Below, piece by piece: positions 30,591-38,077 of a DNA stretch of 64,000 nucleotides. The stretch's first letter is position 1, and every line of letters starts with the position of its first letter. This stretch comes from Meiothermus sp. (GTDB lineage Bacteria > Deinococcota > Deinococci > Deinococcales > Thermaceae), in assembly GCF_026004115.1 (NCBI RefSeq), contig NZ_BPIM01000001.1:2894501-2958500 (forward strand), read 5' to 3'. Both the position numbers and the translations under genes were made by a program. The notes under the pieces are model-generated. The model was not told where the DNA came from, made no database searches, and saw only the letters and a program-made list of their open reading frames with translations.

Positions 30591-31433
30591 TCAGGTTTCT
30601 TTGAGAAGACCCCAGCTTGTAACTGCGGGATATGAGCCCAGCACCTTTACAAACGAAGCCCGACGCAAGAGCGTCAGCAGGGCCTGAGAGGGACCAGGGT
30701 CTTCGGCGTGACCCTCGAAGTCGGCATAAAAAATAGGGGAGAAGGGGCGTTCGGGATCGCGGCGGGGACGGGACTCGAGTTTGGTCAGGTTAATGCCCTG
30801 GTCGGCAAAGGCTTGTAAAGCCGCCAGCAGTTCGCCGGGCCGGTGGCGGGTGGTAAAGACCACCGAGGTCTTGTAAGGGCCTTCCCGGCGGGGCAGATCC
30901 TCGCGCGAGAGTACAAAGAAGCGGGTGTAGTTGCCGCTGAAGTCCTGGATAGCTTCGGCCACAATACTCAGCCCATAGCGCTCGGCAGCGCGGCGGCTGG
31001 CAATGGCGGCCAGGCCGGGCTGGGGGTGCTCGGCCAGCTCGCGAGCGGCGCCGGCGGTGTCGTAGACGGGCTCGGCCTCGAGTTTGTACCGGGCGATAAA
31101 GCCATCGCACTGGGCCAGGCCCTGCGGATGGCTCTTGACCTTGCGGATGTCCTCCAGGCGGGTTCCGGGCGGGGCCAGCAAGCAGTGTTCGACCTTCAAC
31201 ACCAGCTCACCCACCACATGCAGGTCGGTTTCCAGGAGCAGGTCGTAGGTCTGGTTGATGATGCCGGCGGTGGTGTTTTCCACCGGAACCACCCCTAGAT
31301 CTACCTCGTTGTTGGTCACCGCAGAAAAAACCTGATGAAAGGTGGGCAGCCCAATGGTTTGTGCGCCTGGGAAAGCTCGTAATGAGGCTTCCTCACTGTA
31401 GGCTCCCTCAGTTCCCTGGAAGGCAATTCGCAT
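30591..31433 (-). CDS. pheA: Prephenate dehydratase with ACT domain
   Basis: The enzyme converts prephenate to phenylpyruvate, the step leading to phenylalanine. The 280-residue product starts at the ATG at 31433 (MRIAFQGTEGAYSEEA), 10 bases after a TATACT box (31444-31449). The longer frame upstream is not family-like. The catalytic domain shows VDLGVVPVENTTAGIINQTYDLL and GNYTRFFVLSR, with the conserved Thr-Arg-Phe. An ACT domain follows (KTSVVFTTRHRPGELLAALQAFADQGINLTKLESRP), the usual Phe feedback site. There is no fused chorismate mutase. No aromatic leader peptide like that of aroF is seen upstream. Confidence 0.95.
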   Translation of the reverse strand: MRIAFQGTEGAYSEEASLRAFPGAQTIGLPTFHQVFSAVTNNEVDLGVVPVENTTAGIINQTYDLLLETDLHVVGELVLKVEHCLLAPPGTRLEDIRKVKSHPQGLAQCDGFIARYKLEAEPVYDTAGAARELAEHPQPGLAAIASRRAAERYGLSIVAEAIQDFSGNYTRFFVLSREDLPRREGPYKTSVVFTTRHRPGELLAALQAFADQGINLTKLESRPRRDPERPFSPIFYADFEGHAEDPGPSQALLTLLRRASFVKVLGSYPAVTSWGLLKET

Positions 31434-31525
31434 CACGCGGCCCAGTATAAGTTCTTCTAGTTTTCTCAGGTAGTCCAGCAAAAAATCCAGACCCGCCCAG
31501 CTTCGATACGGCATAATGGTAAAGC

Positions 31526-32548
31526 GTGTTGAGACTGGAACCCATTACTGACCCAGCGGCCTGGAATCAAATGGTTGCTTCATTGCCCATCACCAGCGCC
31601 TTGCAGTCGTGGGGCTGGGGTGAGGTTAAGAAGCTCTCCGGCTGGCAGCCGGAGCGCGTTGCGGCCTACGAGAACGGCGAGCTAATCGCAGCCGCACAGC
31701 TTTTCCGCCGCAAATTTGTGGGCCCAATCTCGATGCTCTATGCCTCCAGGGGCCCCGCACTACGCGATATACGGGATTTGCCCAGGGTGGTAGAGGCGCT
31801 CAAACAACAGGCTGGAGGTGCGGTCTATCTGAAGCTCGAGCCCGAGACCGGCCAACCTGCGCAGCAACCGGCTCCCGAATTTGTCCAAATGCAAATAGAG
31901 GAGACCATCCAGCCCGAGTACACCATCTGGCTCGACCTGACGCTGGGGCGCGACGGACTTCTGGCCAATATGGAAAATATGCACCGCCGCAATACCAGGC
32001 TGGCTGAAAAGCGTGTGGTGACGACCATAGAAGGTATGGAAGCCTTCGAGGAGTTCTGGCGGCTTTTTGAAGAAACTAATCGACGGGCCAGGCTATTGCA
32101 GCACGCCAAAGCCTATTACCAAACCGTACTCGAGCAGATGAATCAACCGCTGGGGCAGGCCTTTATCTCGGTTGCACGCCTGGACGGCAAGGCGCTGGCG
32201 GCAGGTCTATTTGTGGCTTTTGCCGGCAAAATAGACTACCTCTACGGCGGTAGCAGCCGCGAGAACTCCAATGCCAAAGCGCCCAACGGCATGCACTGGG
32301 GGGCCATTAACTGGGGTATCGAAAATGGCTACCGCATCTACGACCTGTGGGGCGTGCCCCGTCAAACCCAGGGCAGCCATGCGGCTGGGATTGATGCCTT
32401 CAAGGAAGGCTTTGGTGGCCAGCGGGTGCGCTTCCCGGCTTACGACGTCAGCCTCTCACCGCTTTACGGTGTAATCAAAAAAGCCCTGCGGCTTCGCAAG
32501 AACTGGGTCAACTACCGCACCCGCGGCACCACACGGGACGTCTTGTAA
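31526..32548 (+). CDS. FemABX-type peptidyltransferase (peptidoglycan interpeptide bridge)
   Basis: Fem proteins add amino acids from aminoacyl-tRNA to the stem peptide of peptidoglycan precursors. The 340-residue product has two GNAT-like halves. The first shows LQSWGWGEVKKLSGWQPERV and SMLYASRGPAL; the second shows YLYGGSSRENSNAKAPNGMHWGAINWGIENGYRIYDLWGVP, typical of FemX. Thermus-type peptidoglycan carries ornithine with a glycine bridge, so glycyl transfer is a reasonable inference. The start GTG at 31526 is 8 bases after a CATAAT box (31512-31517); a TTG follows directly at 31529. The promoter region is shared with divergent pheA. Confidence 0.9.
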   Translation: MLRLEPITDPAAWNQMVASLPITSALQSWGWGEVKKLSGWQPERVAAYENGELIAAAQLFRRKFVGPISMLYASRGPALRDIRDLPRVVEALKQQAGGAVYLKLEPETGQPAQQPAPEFVQMQIEETIQPEYTIWLDLTLGRDGLLANMENMHRRNTRLAEKRVVTTIEGMEAFEEFWRLFEETNRRARLLQHAKAYYQTVLEQMNQPLGQAFISVARLDGKALAAGLFVAFAGKIDYLYGGSSRENSNAKAPNGMHWGAINWGIENGYRIYDLWGVPRQTQGSHAAGIDAFKEGFGGQRVRFPAYDVSLSPLYGVIKKALRLRKNWVNYRTRGTTRDVL

Positions 32549-32564
32549 GCTGCTTAAAAATCGA

Positions 32565-32756
32565 ATGATCTGGATTTGTCTTCCTGAACATCAGCGTTTT
32601 CGAAGTGGCGCGCTCGAGCTTCTGCTCCGGCTGGCCGAGCGGCTAAAGGACGACCTGCGGGTCTGGGAAGCCTTGCTGGCGCGCCTGCCCGAGCAAGACC
32701 CCCGCTACCCCGCGGCCCGATCCTGGGTCAAGAGGCTCAGCGCCCGGTACCGCTAG
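32565..32756 (+). CDS. Small hypothetical protein
   Basis: The 63-residue ORF starts 16 bases after femX and is probably in the same transcript. It is Leu/Arg-rich and appears fully helical (LELLLRLAERLKDDLRVWEALLARLP), without signal or membrane segment. Codon use is like the neighbours, with high third-position GC. No strong ribosome site is seen. I do not recognise it. Confidence 0.5.
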   Translation: MIWICLPEHQRFRSGALELLLRLAERLKDDLRVWEALLARLPEQDPRYPAARSWVKRLSARYR

Positions 32757-32877
32757 GCCCGCCTGAGCGCACCACCCCTGGGGGCAGGCAGTCGGGGCGG
32801 GTGCAGGCGTAGCCCAATTCCTTCCAACCCAAGGCCAGCACGAGCAGCAACAACAAAAACCACCTCACCCTGCGCAT
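32737..32877 (-). CDS. Possible small secreted peptide
   Basis: This 46-residue ORF has a signal-peptide-like start (MRRVRWFLLLLLVLALG) and two Cys in the short remainder (YACTRPDCLPPG). A GGGTGAGGG stretch just upstream can serve as a ribosome site. It overlaps the end of the opposite 63-residue ORF by 20 bases. The signal-like N terminus is unlikely to arise in random GC-rich sequence, but no homology can be claimed. Confidence 0.4.
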   Translation of the reverse strand: MRRVRWFLLLLLVLALGWKELGYACTRPDCLPPGVVRSGGPSGTGR

Positions 32878-32899
32878 ACCCTCACCCTAGCAAGGGTAA

Positions 32900-32993
32900 G
32901 GTAACCAAAACCGTCAAAAGGTAACCAATATGAGAGAGAAGGTAACCAAAATGAGTTAAGAAGGTAACCATTCTGAGAGGGGGTTTGGTTACC
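32900..32993 (+). promoter_or_regulatory. Array of five GGTNACC sites upstream of the peptide cluster
   Basis: GGTAACC occurs at 32900, 32920, 32941 and 32963, each within AAGGTAACCA, and as GGTTACC (inverted) at 32987. Start-to-start distances are 20, 21, 22 and 24 bases, about two helical turns, placing all sites on nearly the same DNA face. The array ends 58 bases before a TATAGT -10 box (33051-33056) for the gene at 33069. It looks like a multi-site operator for an oligomeric regulator. Confidence 0.6.
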
Positions 32994-33068
32994 TGGGGGG
33001 TGCTAGGGTGGAAGTGCCCTAGGGACTTCAAGCGCAAGGGGGTGAAATCGTATAGTGCACAATAAATT

Positions 33069-33440
33069 ATGACAAAGAGCATGGTGGCAAACGAGATACG
33101 ACAGAGAGGTTTGGTGCATATGGAAACCGTAAAGGATCTCGAGGCTAAAATGGCGGTTGCGACTGACCCGGCGAAACGGGAGGCAGACGAGCTTTTAGTC
33201 GAGCGCCTGAAATTCGACCATGAGTTTGTTACACGCTTGCTTCTGAATGCTGATGTCAAGGGGCTTATCGCCGAGGCAGGCTTTGAGCCTTCGCCCAAGA
33301 TGCTCGGCTATGTCGAAACGGCCATTAAGAAGATCCGCACCTACATCACCGATCAGGTTCACGGCCTGGAAACTAAGAAGGAACAAATCCATTCCACAGT
33401 AGCCGTAATTAACAGCGGCAACAGTGCTGTTGACTGGTGA
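33069..33440 (+). CDS. Small unknown protein; candidate RiPP precursor with long leader
   Basis: This gives 123 residues from the ATG at 33069, or 106 from the ATG at 33120, which has the better ribosome site (AGAGAGG). It is charged and helical with no signal. The stretch FDHEFVTRLLLNADVKGLIAEAGFEP (residues about 50-75) loosely resembles the Nif11 and nitrile-hydratase-like leader families. The last 16 residues change character to small and polar (HSTVAVINSGNSAVDW) and end in Trp, as expected of a core peptide. It is followed after 92 bases by a radical SAM/SPASM enzyme. Codon use is less GC-biased than the flanks. The precursor role is inferred; it could instead be a regulator or immunity protein. 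Confidence 0.6.
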   Translation: MTKSMVANEIRQRGLVHMETVKDLEAKMAVATDPAKREADELLVERLKFDHEFVTRLLLNADVKGLIAEAGFEPSPKMLGYVETAIKKIRTYITDQVHGLETKKEQIHSTVAVINSGNSAVDW

Positions 33441-33458
33441 AAAAAAGTGATGGTGTTT

Positions 33459-33506
33459 ATGTAGTCCAAGAATAGGGCTCACCAACAGTCCATTCTTGGA
33501 CTACAT
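33459..33506 (+). other. 15-bp perfect stem-loop between precursor candidate and radical SAM gene
   Basis: ATGTAGTCCAAGAAT (33459-33473) is perfectly complementary to ATTCTTGGACTACAT (33492-33506) with an 18-base loop. No T tract follows, so it is more likely an RNA stability or processing element than a classical terminator. Confidence 0.75.
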
Positions 33507-33507
33507 A

Positions 33508-33526
33508 TTGGCTCCTTGGGAGCCAA
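33508..33526 (+). promoter_or_regulatory. Hairpin that can hide the radical SAM ribosome site
   Basis: TTGGCTCC (33508-33515) pairs with GGAGCCAA (33519-33526) over a 3-base loop. The only ribosome-site-like bases (GGGAG, 33518-33522) for the ATG at 33533 lie in its 3' arm, so folding would reduce translation. Confidence 0.6.
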
Positions 33527-33532
33527 CGTCCG

Positions 33533-34690
33533 ATGAACAAAGAGGTGGTCATGGACGAAGTGCTCTACTACCCCGAACTTGTGCGCCTAGATGCTACCTG
33601 GCGCTGCAACCTTCGCTGCAAGCACTGCCAAACTGGTATGTTCCGTGAGCCGGGAAGTCACTACAGCGACCTTTCAACTGAGGAACTAGAGGAATTATTC
33701 AAGCAACTAAGTCGACTGGGTACCAAACAGGTCGGATTCCTTGGCGGGGAACCCCTGCTTCGGCATGACCTGGTGAGCTTGGCGAGAACCCTTCACAGCT
33801 TAGGTATACGTCCTTCCATCACCTCTAACGGATGGTTGATCAATGATCGTATAGCGTACGTGCTAACGCAGGAGGTACCTGTAGACATAGCTGTGAGCCT
33901 GGACGGCCCTGACCACTCAAGGCACGATAACATTCGTGGTAAAGGAAGCTTTGAGAGAGCCGTCAAAGCGCTTCAACGATTGGTTAAGTACCGTGGGAGA
34001 TCGCGTACGGTCTTAATCGGCATCAGTGCAGTTATCCATCGATATTGTCAAAGTAACGTCACCGGATATCTCGATCTAGCTAACGAACTCGGCGTGGACT
34101 ACATGGTGATGGCTATTGTGCATCCAGTGGGTACTGCTAAGCAATACTGGGATGAGCTGAGTATCGACCAGGGACAGATTCTCCCTCTGACCCGCACTAT
34201 TTTGAAGTACTTCCAGTCAGGCGAATTCAGCTTTTCACTGCGTCTTAACTTTCTTACCCCCGCTATGCGTGATGTGCTGAGCGGTGAAGGCTGGTCCTTG
34301 GGAGGTATTGCACCTTACTACGACCGCGCCGGCTTATATGAATGCTATGTTCAGTGTGACGGTCGGGTTTTCCCTTCACAGAAAATATCCGAGATGGTTC
34401 CAGAAGCACTAGCCTCTGCTGCTCATCTTGGCCTCGACTTTTCGGATAACTCGATTCGCAAAAAGTCTATGCAGGCTATCTGGTTCGGTCCTTCCTTTGA
34501 GGCTTACCGTCGACTGGTTCTAAGCAAGGTGCATATTGCCAACTATCAGTCCTGCCAGCGTTGTCCATTCTCGCAAAGTAGCTGTTTCCCCACAGCCGTG
34601 CCGTTTTTAGAAGGCGCCCCTCATGCGCAAGATTTTTGCGCATACCTCTATAACTCAGGTCTCGGTCCGTTTCGCTCAAAGGTTGCATGA
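33533..34690 (+). CDS. Radical SAM/SPASM domain peptide-modifying enzyme
   Basis: The 385-residue enzyme has the radical SAM cluster motif CNLRCKHC (C25, C29, C32), a GGEP motif (GFLGGEPLLR) and later barrel strands (AVSLDGPDHSRHDNIRG). The C-terminal SPASM-like region has Cys at 271, 275, 341, 344, 351 and 369 for auxiliary iron-sulfur clusters. SPASM enzymes mostly modify ribosomal peptides or proteins through radical C-C, C-S or C-H chemistry. The neighbours (small protein upstream, methyltransferase overlapping by 4 bases, MFS exporter) support peptide maturation. An alternative start is the ATG at 33551 after AGAGGTGG. Lower GC than the flanks suggests horizontal origin. Confidence 0.88.
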   Translation: MNKEVVMDEVLYYPELVRLDATWRCNLRCKHCQTGMFREPGSHYSDLSTEELEELFKQLSRLGTKQVGFLGGEPLLRHDLVSLARTLHSLGIRPSITSNGWLINDRIAYVLTQEVPVDIAVSLDGPDHSRHDNIRGKGSFERAVKALQRLVKYRGRSRTVLIGISAVIHRYCQSNVTGYLDLANELGVDYMVMAIVHPVGTAKQYWDELSIDQGQILPLTRTILKYFQSGEFSFSLRLNFLTPAMRDVLSGEGWSLGGIAPYYDRAGLYECYVQCDGRVFPSQKISEMVPEALASAAHLGLDFSDNSIRKKSMQAIWFGPSFEAYRRLVLSKVHIANYQSCQRCPFSQSSCFPTAVPFLEGAPHAQDFCAYLYNSGLGPFRSKVA

Positions 34691-35370
34691 ACGGTGATCC
34701 TCGCTACCAGATAGCCTACTCATCAGGTATGGCTTTCCTCAACCCGCATGACCCGGATCTGTGGTTGCTGAGGCTGGCCAAAAGATTGCACCACGGAGCT
34801 ACCGTGCTAGAGATTGGATGTGGTGAAGGGTTCGAGGCATCTGCGCTGGCTCTGCTGGGGCTGGAAGTTATCGCTATCGACGCGAGTCCCTGGGCAATCC
34901 GTCGTGCGCAAGAAGCTCACGGCAACAGCAGAGTGCGTTTCCAGGTCGGACTCTGGCCTGATGACCGATCAACCCTCGGTAAATCTTTTGACCTTGTAGT
35001 GGACATCGGCTGTCTACATACAGTCGAAGTCTCCCTAGAACGTGAGCGATACCTTAAGGCTGTCGGTGATGCACTCACACCTAAAGGCCAGTTCTACTTC
35101 CGCATCGGTACCGATGAACTTACTGCGAACGCGAACTCTGTTCGACGCCGCCCTCCCTCGCTGCCCGTATGGTGGGAACTGCCAACTGGAGAGACCTTTG
35201 TGCTGCCAGCGCCCGCTAGGGGCTGGCGTCCGTCCCAGCATGAGTTGGAGGCGGTCTTTGCGGATGCGGGTCTAAGGATTTTGAATTTTTCGCTTGTCCG
35301 GGGGATCACGTACCCCTGGGAATATGCCGGTATTGCGGTTAGAGAGCCTTTTAGCGAATCGGGGGTCTAA
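34687..35370 (+). CDS. Class I SAM-dependent methyltransferase
   Basis: The 227-residue protein overlaps the radical SAM gene by ATGA, so translation is coupled. Motif I is VLEIGCGEG (40-48), motif II acidic end VIAIDAS, and motif IV region FDLVVDIGCLHTV. The Rossmann-fold methyltransferase is of the Methyltransf_11/25 type, with small-molecule or peptide substrates. A short helical N terminus and a beta C-terminal cap complete it. The likely substrate is the product of the radical SAM step, by context only. Codon use is of the less GC-biased type, and the switch to host-like use occurs right at its stop codon. Confidence 0.87.
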   Translation: MNGDPRYQIAYSSGMAFLNPHDPDLWLLRLAKRLHHGATVLEIGCGEGFEASALALLGLEVIAIDASPWAIRRAQEAHGNSRVRFQVGLWPDDRSTLGKSFDLVVDIGCLHTVEVSLERERYLKAVGDALTPKGQFYFRIGTDELTANANSVRRRPPSLPVWWELPTGETFVLPAPARGWRPSQHELEAVFADAGLRILNFSLVRGITYPWEYAGIAVREPFSESGV

Positions 35371-35371
35371 C

Positions 35372-36619
35372 TTGAGAGCAAATCCCATCCGTGCCTGGTT
35401 AAACCGACACTACCCTGCGCTGGAGCATCCCCTGTACGTCCGGCTGCTCTGGGCCACCGCTTTCTCGAGCCTGGGCAGTCAGTTCACGGTACTGGCCCTG
35501 AGTGTGGCGGTTTTCACCGCCACCGGGTCGGTGGCCTCGCTGGCTGGCGTATGGGCGGTGCGGGTAGCCTCGAGGCTCCTGATCCAGCCTTTCACCGGCG
35601 CCCTGGCCGACCGCTGGGATCGGCGCCAAACCCTGGTGGGGGGCTACCTGCTGAGCGCGCTGCTCTCGGCCAGCCTGATCCTGGTGCTCATCGAGCCCCT
35701 GCTGGTCTATCCCCTGGTCTTCCTGATCCAGAGCGTGGAAGGCCTGGTGAGCCCCACCATGGCTGCCGTGGTACCCTCCTTGGTTCCCAAAGAGACCCTG
35801 GTCTCGGCCAACGCCCTTAGGGTGGTTCTAACCAAGGTTACCGCCTCGCTGGGCCCAGCCCTGGCCGGCCTGCTGTACGGCCTGGTGGGCCCGGTCTGGC
35901 TGTTCATCTTCGACGCCCTCACCTTTGCCGGTGTGGCCTACGCTGTGCTCGGCCTACCGTCGGCCCTGGTTACAGTTCCCAGCCGACGCGGCGCCTCCGT
36001 TTGGGCCGAAGCGGCCGAGGGGGTACGTTTTGCTGTGACCCGCCGAACAGTAGTCATAATTTTGGCGCTCTCCATGCTCACCTCCTTGTTCTGGCGGGTG
36101 GTGGAGATCGTGATGGTGCCCATCTCACTGGAGGTGGCCCAGATTGGGGCCGCGGGCCTGGGGCTCTTGTATACCAGCCTCACCCTGGGGGGCGTGGTCG
36201 GGGTGGCCACTCTGGGGGCCCTGAAGAAGGGCATACCCGGCCTTGCCTGGGTCGTCTTGCTCAACACCCTGCTGGCTGTACCCATGCTGCTGGGAGCGAC
36301 CTTCCCCACGTTTCCGATGCTTCTGGCGGTTTTCTTTTTGAGCGGTATCCTGTTTGACATATCCGGCGTGGCCACCCAGTCGTTGTTGCAGGCGGTAGTG
36401 TCCAAGCATTTTCTGGGGCGGGTTTTCAGCCTGGTGAATGTGAGCCTGGCCCTGGGCGTGCTGCCGGTACTGGCGCTGGTAGATCCGCTGGTTCGTTGGC
36501 TGGGCTCTGCTGGGGCCTTGCAAATCACTTCGCTCGCTGTTTGCAGCCTGGGGGTTGTGCTGTACATTGCTGCAAAGGTTCGTGACGGTTCGGCAGAGAA
36601 AATGGAGGAGCCTGCATGA
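35372..36619 (+). CDS. MFS transporter (multidrug/peptide exporter type)
   Basis: The 415-residue product starts at a TTG one base after the methyltransferase stop, with GGGGGT upstream. ATG 35324 (inside the methyltransferase end) is an alternative. About twelve membrane segments are visible, with the MFS loop motif ADRWDRRQTL after segment 2 (GALADRWDRRQ) and long hydrophobic runs such as LLSALLSASLILVLIEPLLV. It resembles DHA3-type exporters (PF07690/PF05977). In this context it is a candidate exporter for the modified peptide, or a self-resistance pump. It ends with ATGA overlap to the acetyltransferase. Its composition is host-like, in contrast to the two genes before it. Confidence 0.87.
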   Translation: MRANPIRAWLNRHYPALEHPLYVRLLWATAFSSLGSQFTVLALSVAVFTATGSVASLAGVWAVRVASRLLIQPFTGALADRWDRRQTLVGGYLLSALLSASLILVLIEPLLVYPLVFLIQSVEGLVSPTMAAVVPSLVPKETLVSANALRVVLTKVTASLGPALAGLLYGLVGPVWLFIFDALTFAGVAYAVLGLPSALVTVPSRRGASVWAEAAEGVRFAVTRRTVVIILALSMLTSLFWRVVEIVMVPISLEVAQIGAAGLGLLYTSLTLGGVVGVATLGALKKGIPGLAWVVLLNTLLAVPMLLGATFPTFPMLLAVFFLSGILFDISGVATQSLLQAVVSKHFLGRVFSLVNVSLALGVLPVLALVDPLVRWLGSAGALQITSLAVCSLGVVLYIAAKVRDGSAEKMEEPA

Positions 36620-37143
36620 TGATCACGACCCGCCAGAAGTGTGTGCAGCTGCGGCCCGTGGATCTCAGCGATGCCACTGCAATCCAGAGGTGGTACGCCG
36701 AGCCGCAGGTGGTGGAGTATGCCATCATACAGCCATTCCTGGGCTATTCCCTCAGTGAGGTACAGGATCTGATTAAGAAGTGGCTTGGTCGCGATGACCG
36801 CAAGCTATACGTGGTGCAAGCCTTGAAGCAAAATTGTGATGCAGGCCTGGTATTTCTAGAACATATTGACTGGAAAAACCGGGCTGCGAAAATTGCCTTG
36901 CTCATAGGCGAGCCCGAGCTGCGGGGGCTTGGCTTAGGCCAGGCCGCGCTTCGCTGCGTGGTTCAACTGGGTTGCCACGACTGGGGGCTCCATCGCTTGG
37001 GAGCTAACTGCCTAGCCACTAACCAAGCCATGATCCGTTGTCTCGAGCAGGTGGGTTTTGTTCAAGAGGGTGTGATGCGAGAGGCGGTATTCCGCCATGG
37101 GCGGTACCAGGATCTGCGAATATACAGCTACCTTCATCAATGA
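36616..37143 (+). CDS. GNAT-family N-acetyltransferase (RimJ/RimL type)
   Basis: The 175-residue protein begins VQLRPVDLSDATAIQRWYAEPQVV and has the acetyl-CoA-binding motif ELRGLGLGQAALRCVV. The C-terminal NQAMIRCLEQVGFVQEGVMREAVFRHGRYQDL is typical of the RimJ/RimL group, which acetylates N-terminal amines or small amines. It overlaps the MFS gene by 4 bases, so it belongs to the same operon. It could acetylate the peptide product or confer self-resistance; both are inferences. Repeat copy D begins 109 bases downstream. Confidence 0.88.
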   Translation: MMITTRQKCVQLRPVDLSDATAIQRWYAEPQVVEYAIIQPFLGYSLSEVQDLIKKWLGRDDRKLYVVQALKQNCDAGLVFLEHIDWKNRAAKIALLIGEPELRGLGLGQAALRCVVQLGCHDWGLHRLGANCLATNQAMIRCLEQVGFVQEGVMREAVFRHGRYQDLRIYSYLHQ

Positions 37144-37251
37144 GCCTCACAGAAACTGGTGCCTTGTATGGTTCATCCGGCAGCATGGGGCATCACAGCA
37201 CCAATGTTCCATACAGAGGTCTAGCGTTAGCAAAGTCGGGACAGGCTCTTC

Positions 37252-37417
37252 ATACCAGATTCGGTTAGTTCGGCGCCGTATGGCGGCGAACTAACCCGAC
37301 CGAAGTTATCCGCGTAGCGGAGGGCGATACCGCCCCTTGGAAGGGAGTGCTCTAGGATTCAAAAAGATAGCCTCTGGGGGTCTTTGGTTTGGATGATTAT
37401 CTTTTTGAATCCGGTAT
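37252..37417 (-). repeat. MITE-like element, copy D
   Basis: ATACCAGATTC to GAATCCGGTAT, inverted relative to A, with a single 38-bp cassette (37305-37342). The right-arm hairpin differs in sequence from other copies (GTTAGTTCGGCGCC...GGCGGCGAACTAAC) but still pairs. The final bases of the element overlap the stop codon of vapC. Confidence 0.88.
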
Positions 37418-37791
37418 CAGACCCTAATCACAAATCTTCCATACGGAGCTAGCGCCTCATCCACACTCATCAGCCTCAGCCCCTCGACGGTGGCCTGGGC
37501 CAGCAGGATGCGGTCGAAGGGGTCGCGGTGATGCCACGGCAGGCTTTGTACGGCCAGAGCGTGCAGCGGCGTAATGGGCAGGTGGGTGAACCCCTGCGCC
37601 TCCACCACCTCCAGGAAACCCTCCGGCATCCGCAACTTGCCCAGCGCAGCCTTCACCGCCAGCTCCCAAGTGGTTGCGGCACTCACAAAGACCTCGTCGG
37701 TCCGCTCAATCAACCGGCGGGCCTTGCGAGAGAGCCTTTGATCATCGGAAAGCCACCACAGCACGATGTGGCTATCGAGCAACAGGTTCAA
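37417..37791 (-). CDS. vapC: VapC-family PIN-domain toxin
   Basis: The 124-residue product starts at a TTG (37791) inside the end of the antitoxin gene, 4-5 bases after GGAGGAAGG. Longer frames upstream are antitoxin DNA read in another frame. The PIN nuclease pattern is present: LLLDSHIVLW (first Asp), SAATTWELAVKAALGKL (Glu) and HRDPFDRILLAQA (Asp pair). VapC toxins cleave tRNA or rRNA with Mg2+ and are blocked by the cognate antitoxin. The stop codon TGA is completed by the first base of repeat copy D, so the element inserted exactly at the gene end. Confidence 0.9.
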   Translation of the reverse strand: MNLLLDSHIVLWWLSDDQRLSRKARRLIERTDEVFVSAATTWELAVKAALGKLRMPEGFLEVVEAQGFTHLPITPLHALAVQSLPWHHRDPFDRILLAQATVEGLRLMSVDEALAPYGRFVIRV

Positions 37792-38053
37792 CCGGACCTT
37801 CCTCCACCCTCCGGGCAATCTCGGCGTTAGGTTCATCAAAGTCTGGGGCAATCCAGATCTTCCCCTTCCAGACCCCCGGCACCCGCCTGGGCTTGGGAGG
37901 GGCCTCGGGAGGTACCAGCATGGCCACCACCCGGCCATACCGCCCGATAAGTACCACCTCCCCCCGCTCGACCCGCTCCACCAACCGGGAGAGCTGGGCC
38001 TTGGCCTCGGCGATGTTGACCAGCTTTTTGTTCCAATCAGCAGCCTTGGGCAT
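37772..38053 (-). CDS. Phd/YefM-type antitoxin
   Basis: The 93-residue protein starts at the ATG at 38053 after GAGAGGGGT. Its N-terminal half has the Phd pattern LVNIAEAKAQLSRLVERVERGEVVLIGRYGRVVAMLVP, which forms the DNA-binding dimer. The Pro-rich acidic C-terminal half (IWIAPDFDEPNAEIARRVEE) would wrap the toxin. It overlaps vapC by 20 bases. Autoregulation is likely through the palindrome at 38091-38106, which overlaps the promoter. Confidence 0.9.
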   Translation of the reverse strand: MPKAADWNKKLVNIAEAKAQLSRLVERVERGEVVLIGRYGRVVAMLVPPEAPPKPRRVPGVWKGKIWIAPDFDEPNAEIARRVEEGPVEPVAR

Positions 38054-38077
38054 TGCGAACCCCTCTCTTGCTACGCA

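Noticed and set aside
32900-32993. GGTAACC array as plasmid or phage origin iterons
   Set aside because: No replication initiator gene, AT-rich unwinding region or DnaA boxes are nearby; an operator is more likely.
33459-33506. 15-bp stem-loop as a rho-independent terminator
   Set aside because: No T tract follows and the loop is 18 bases, so classical termination is unlikely.
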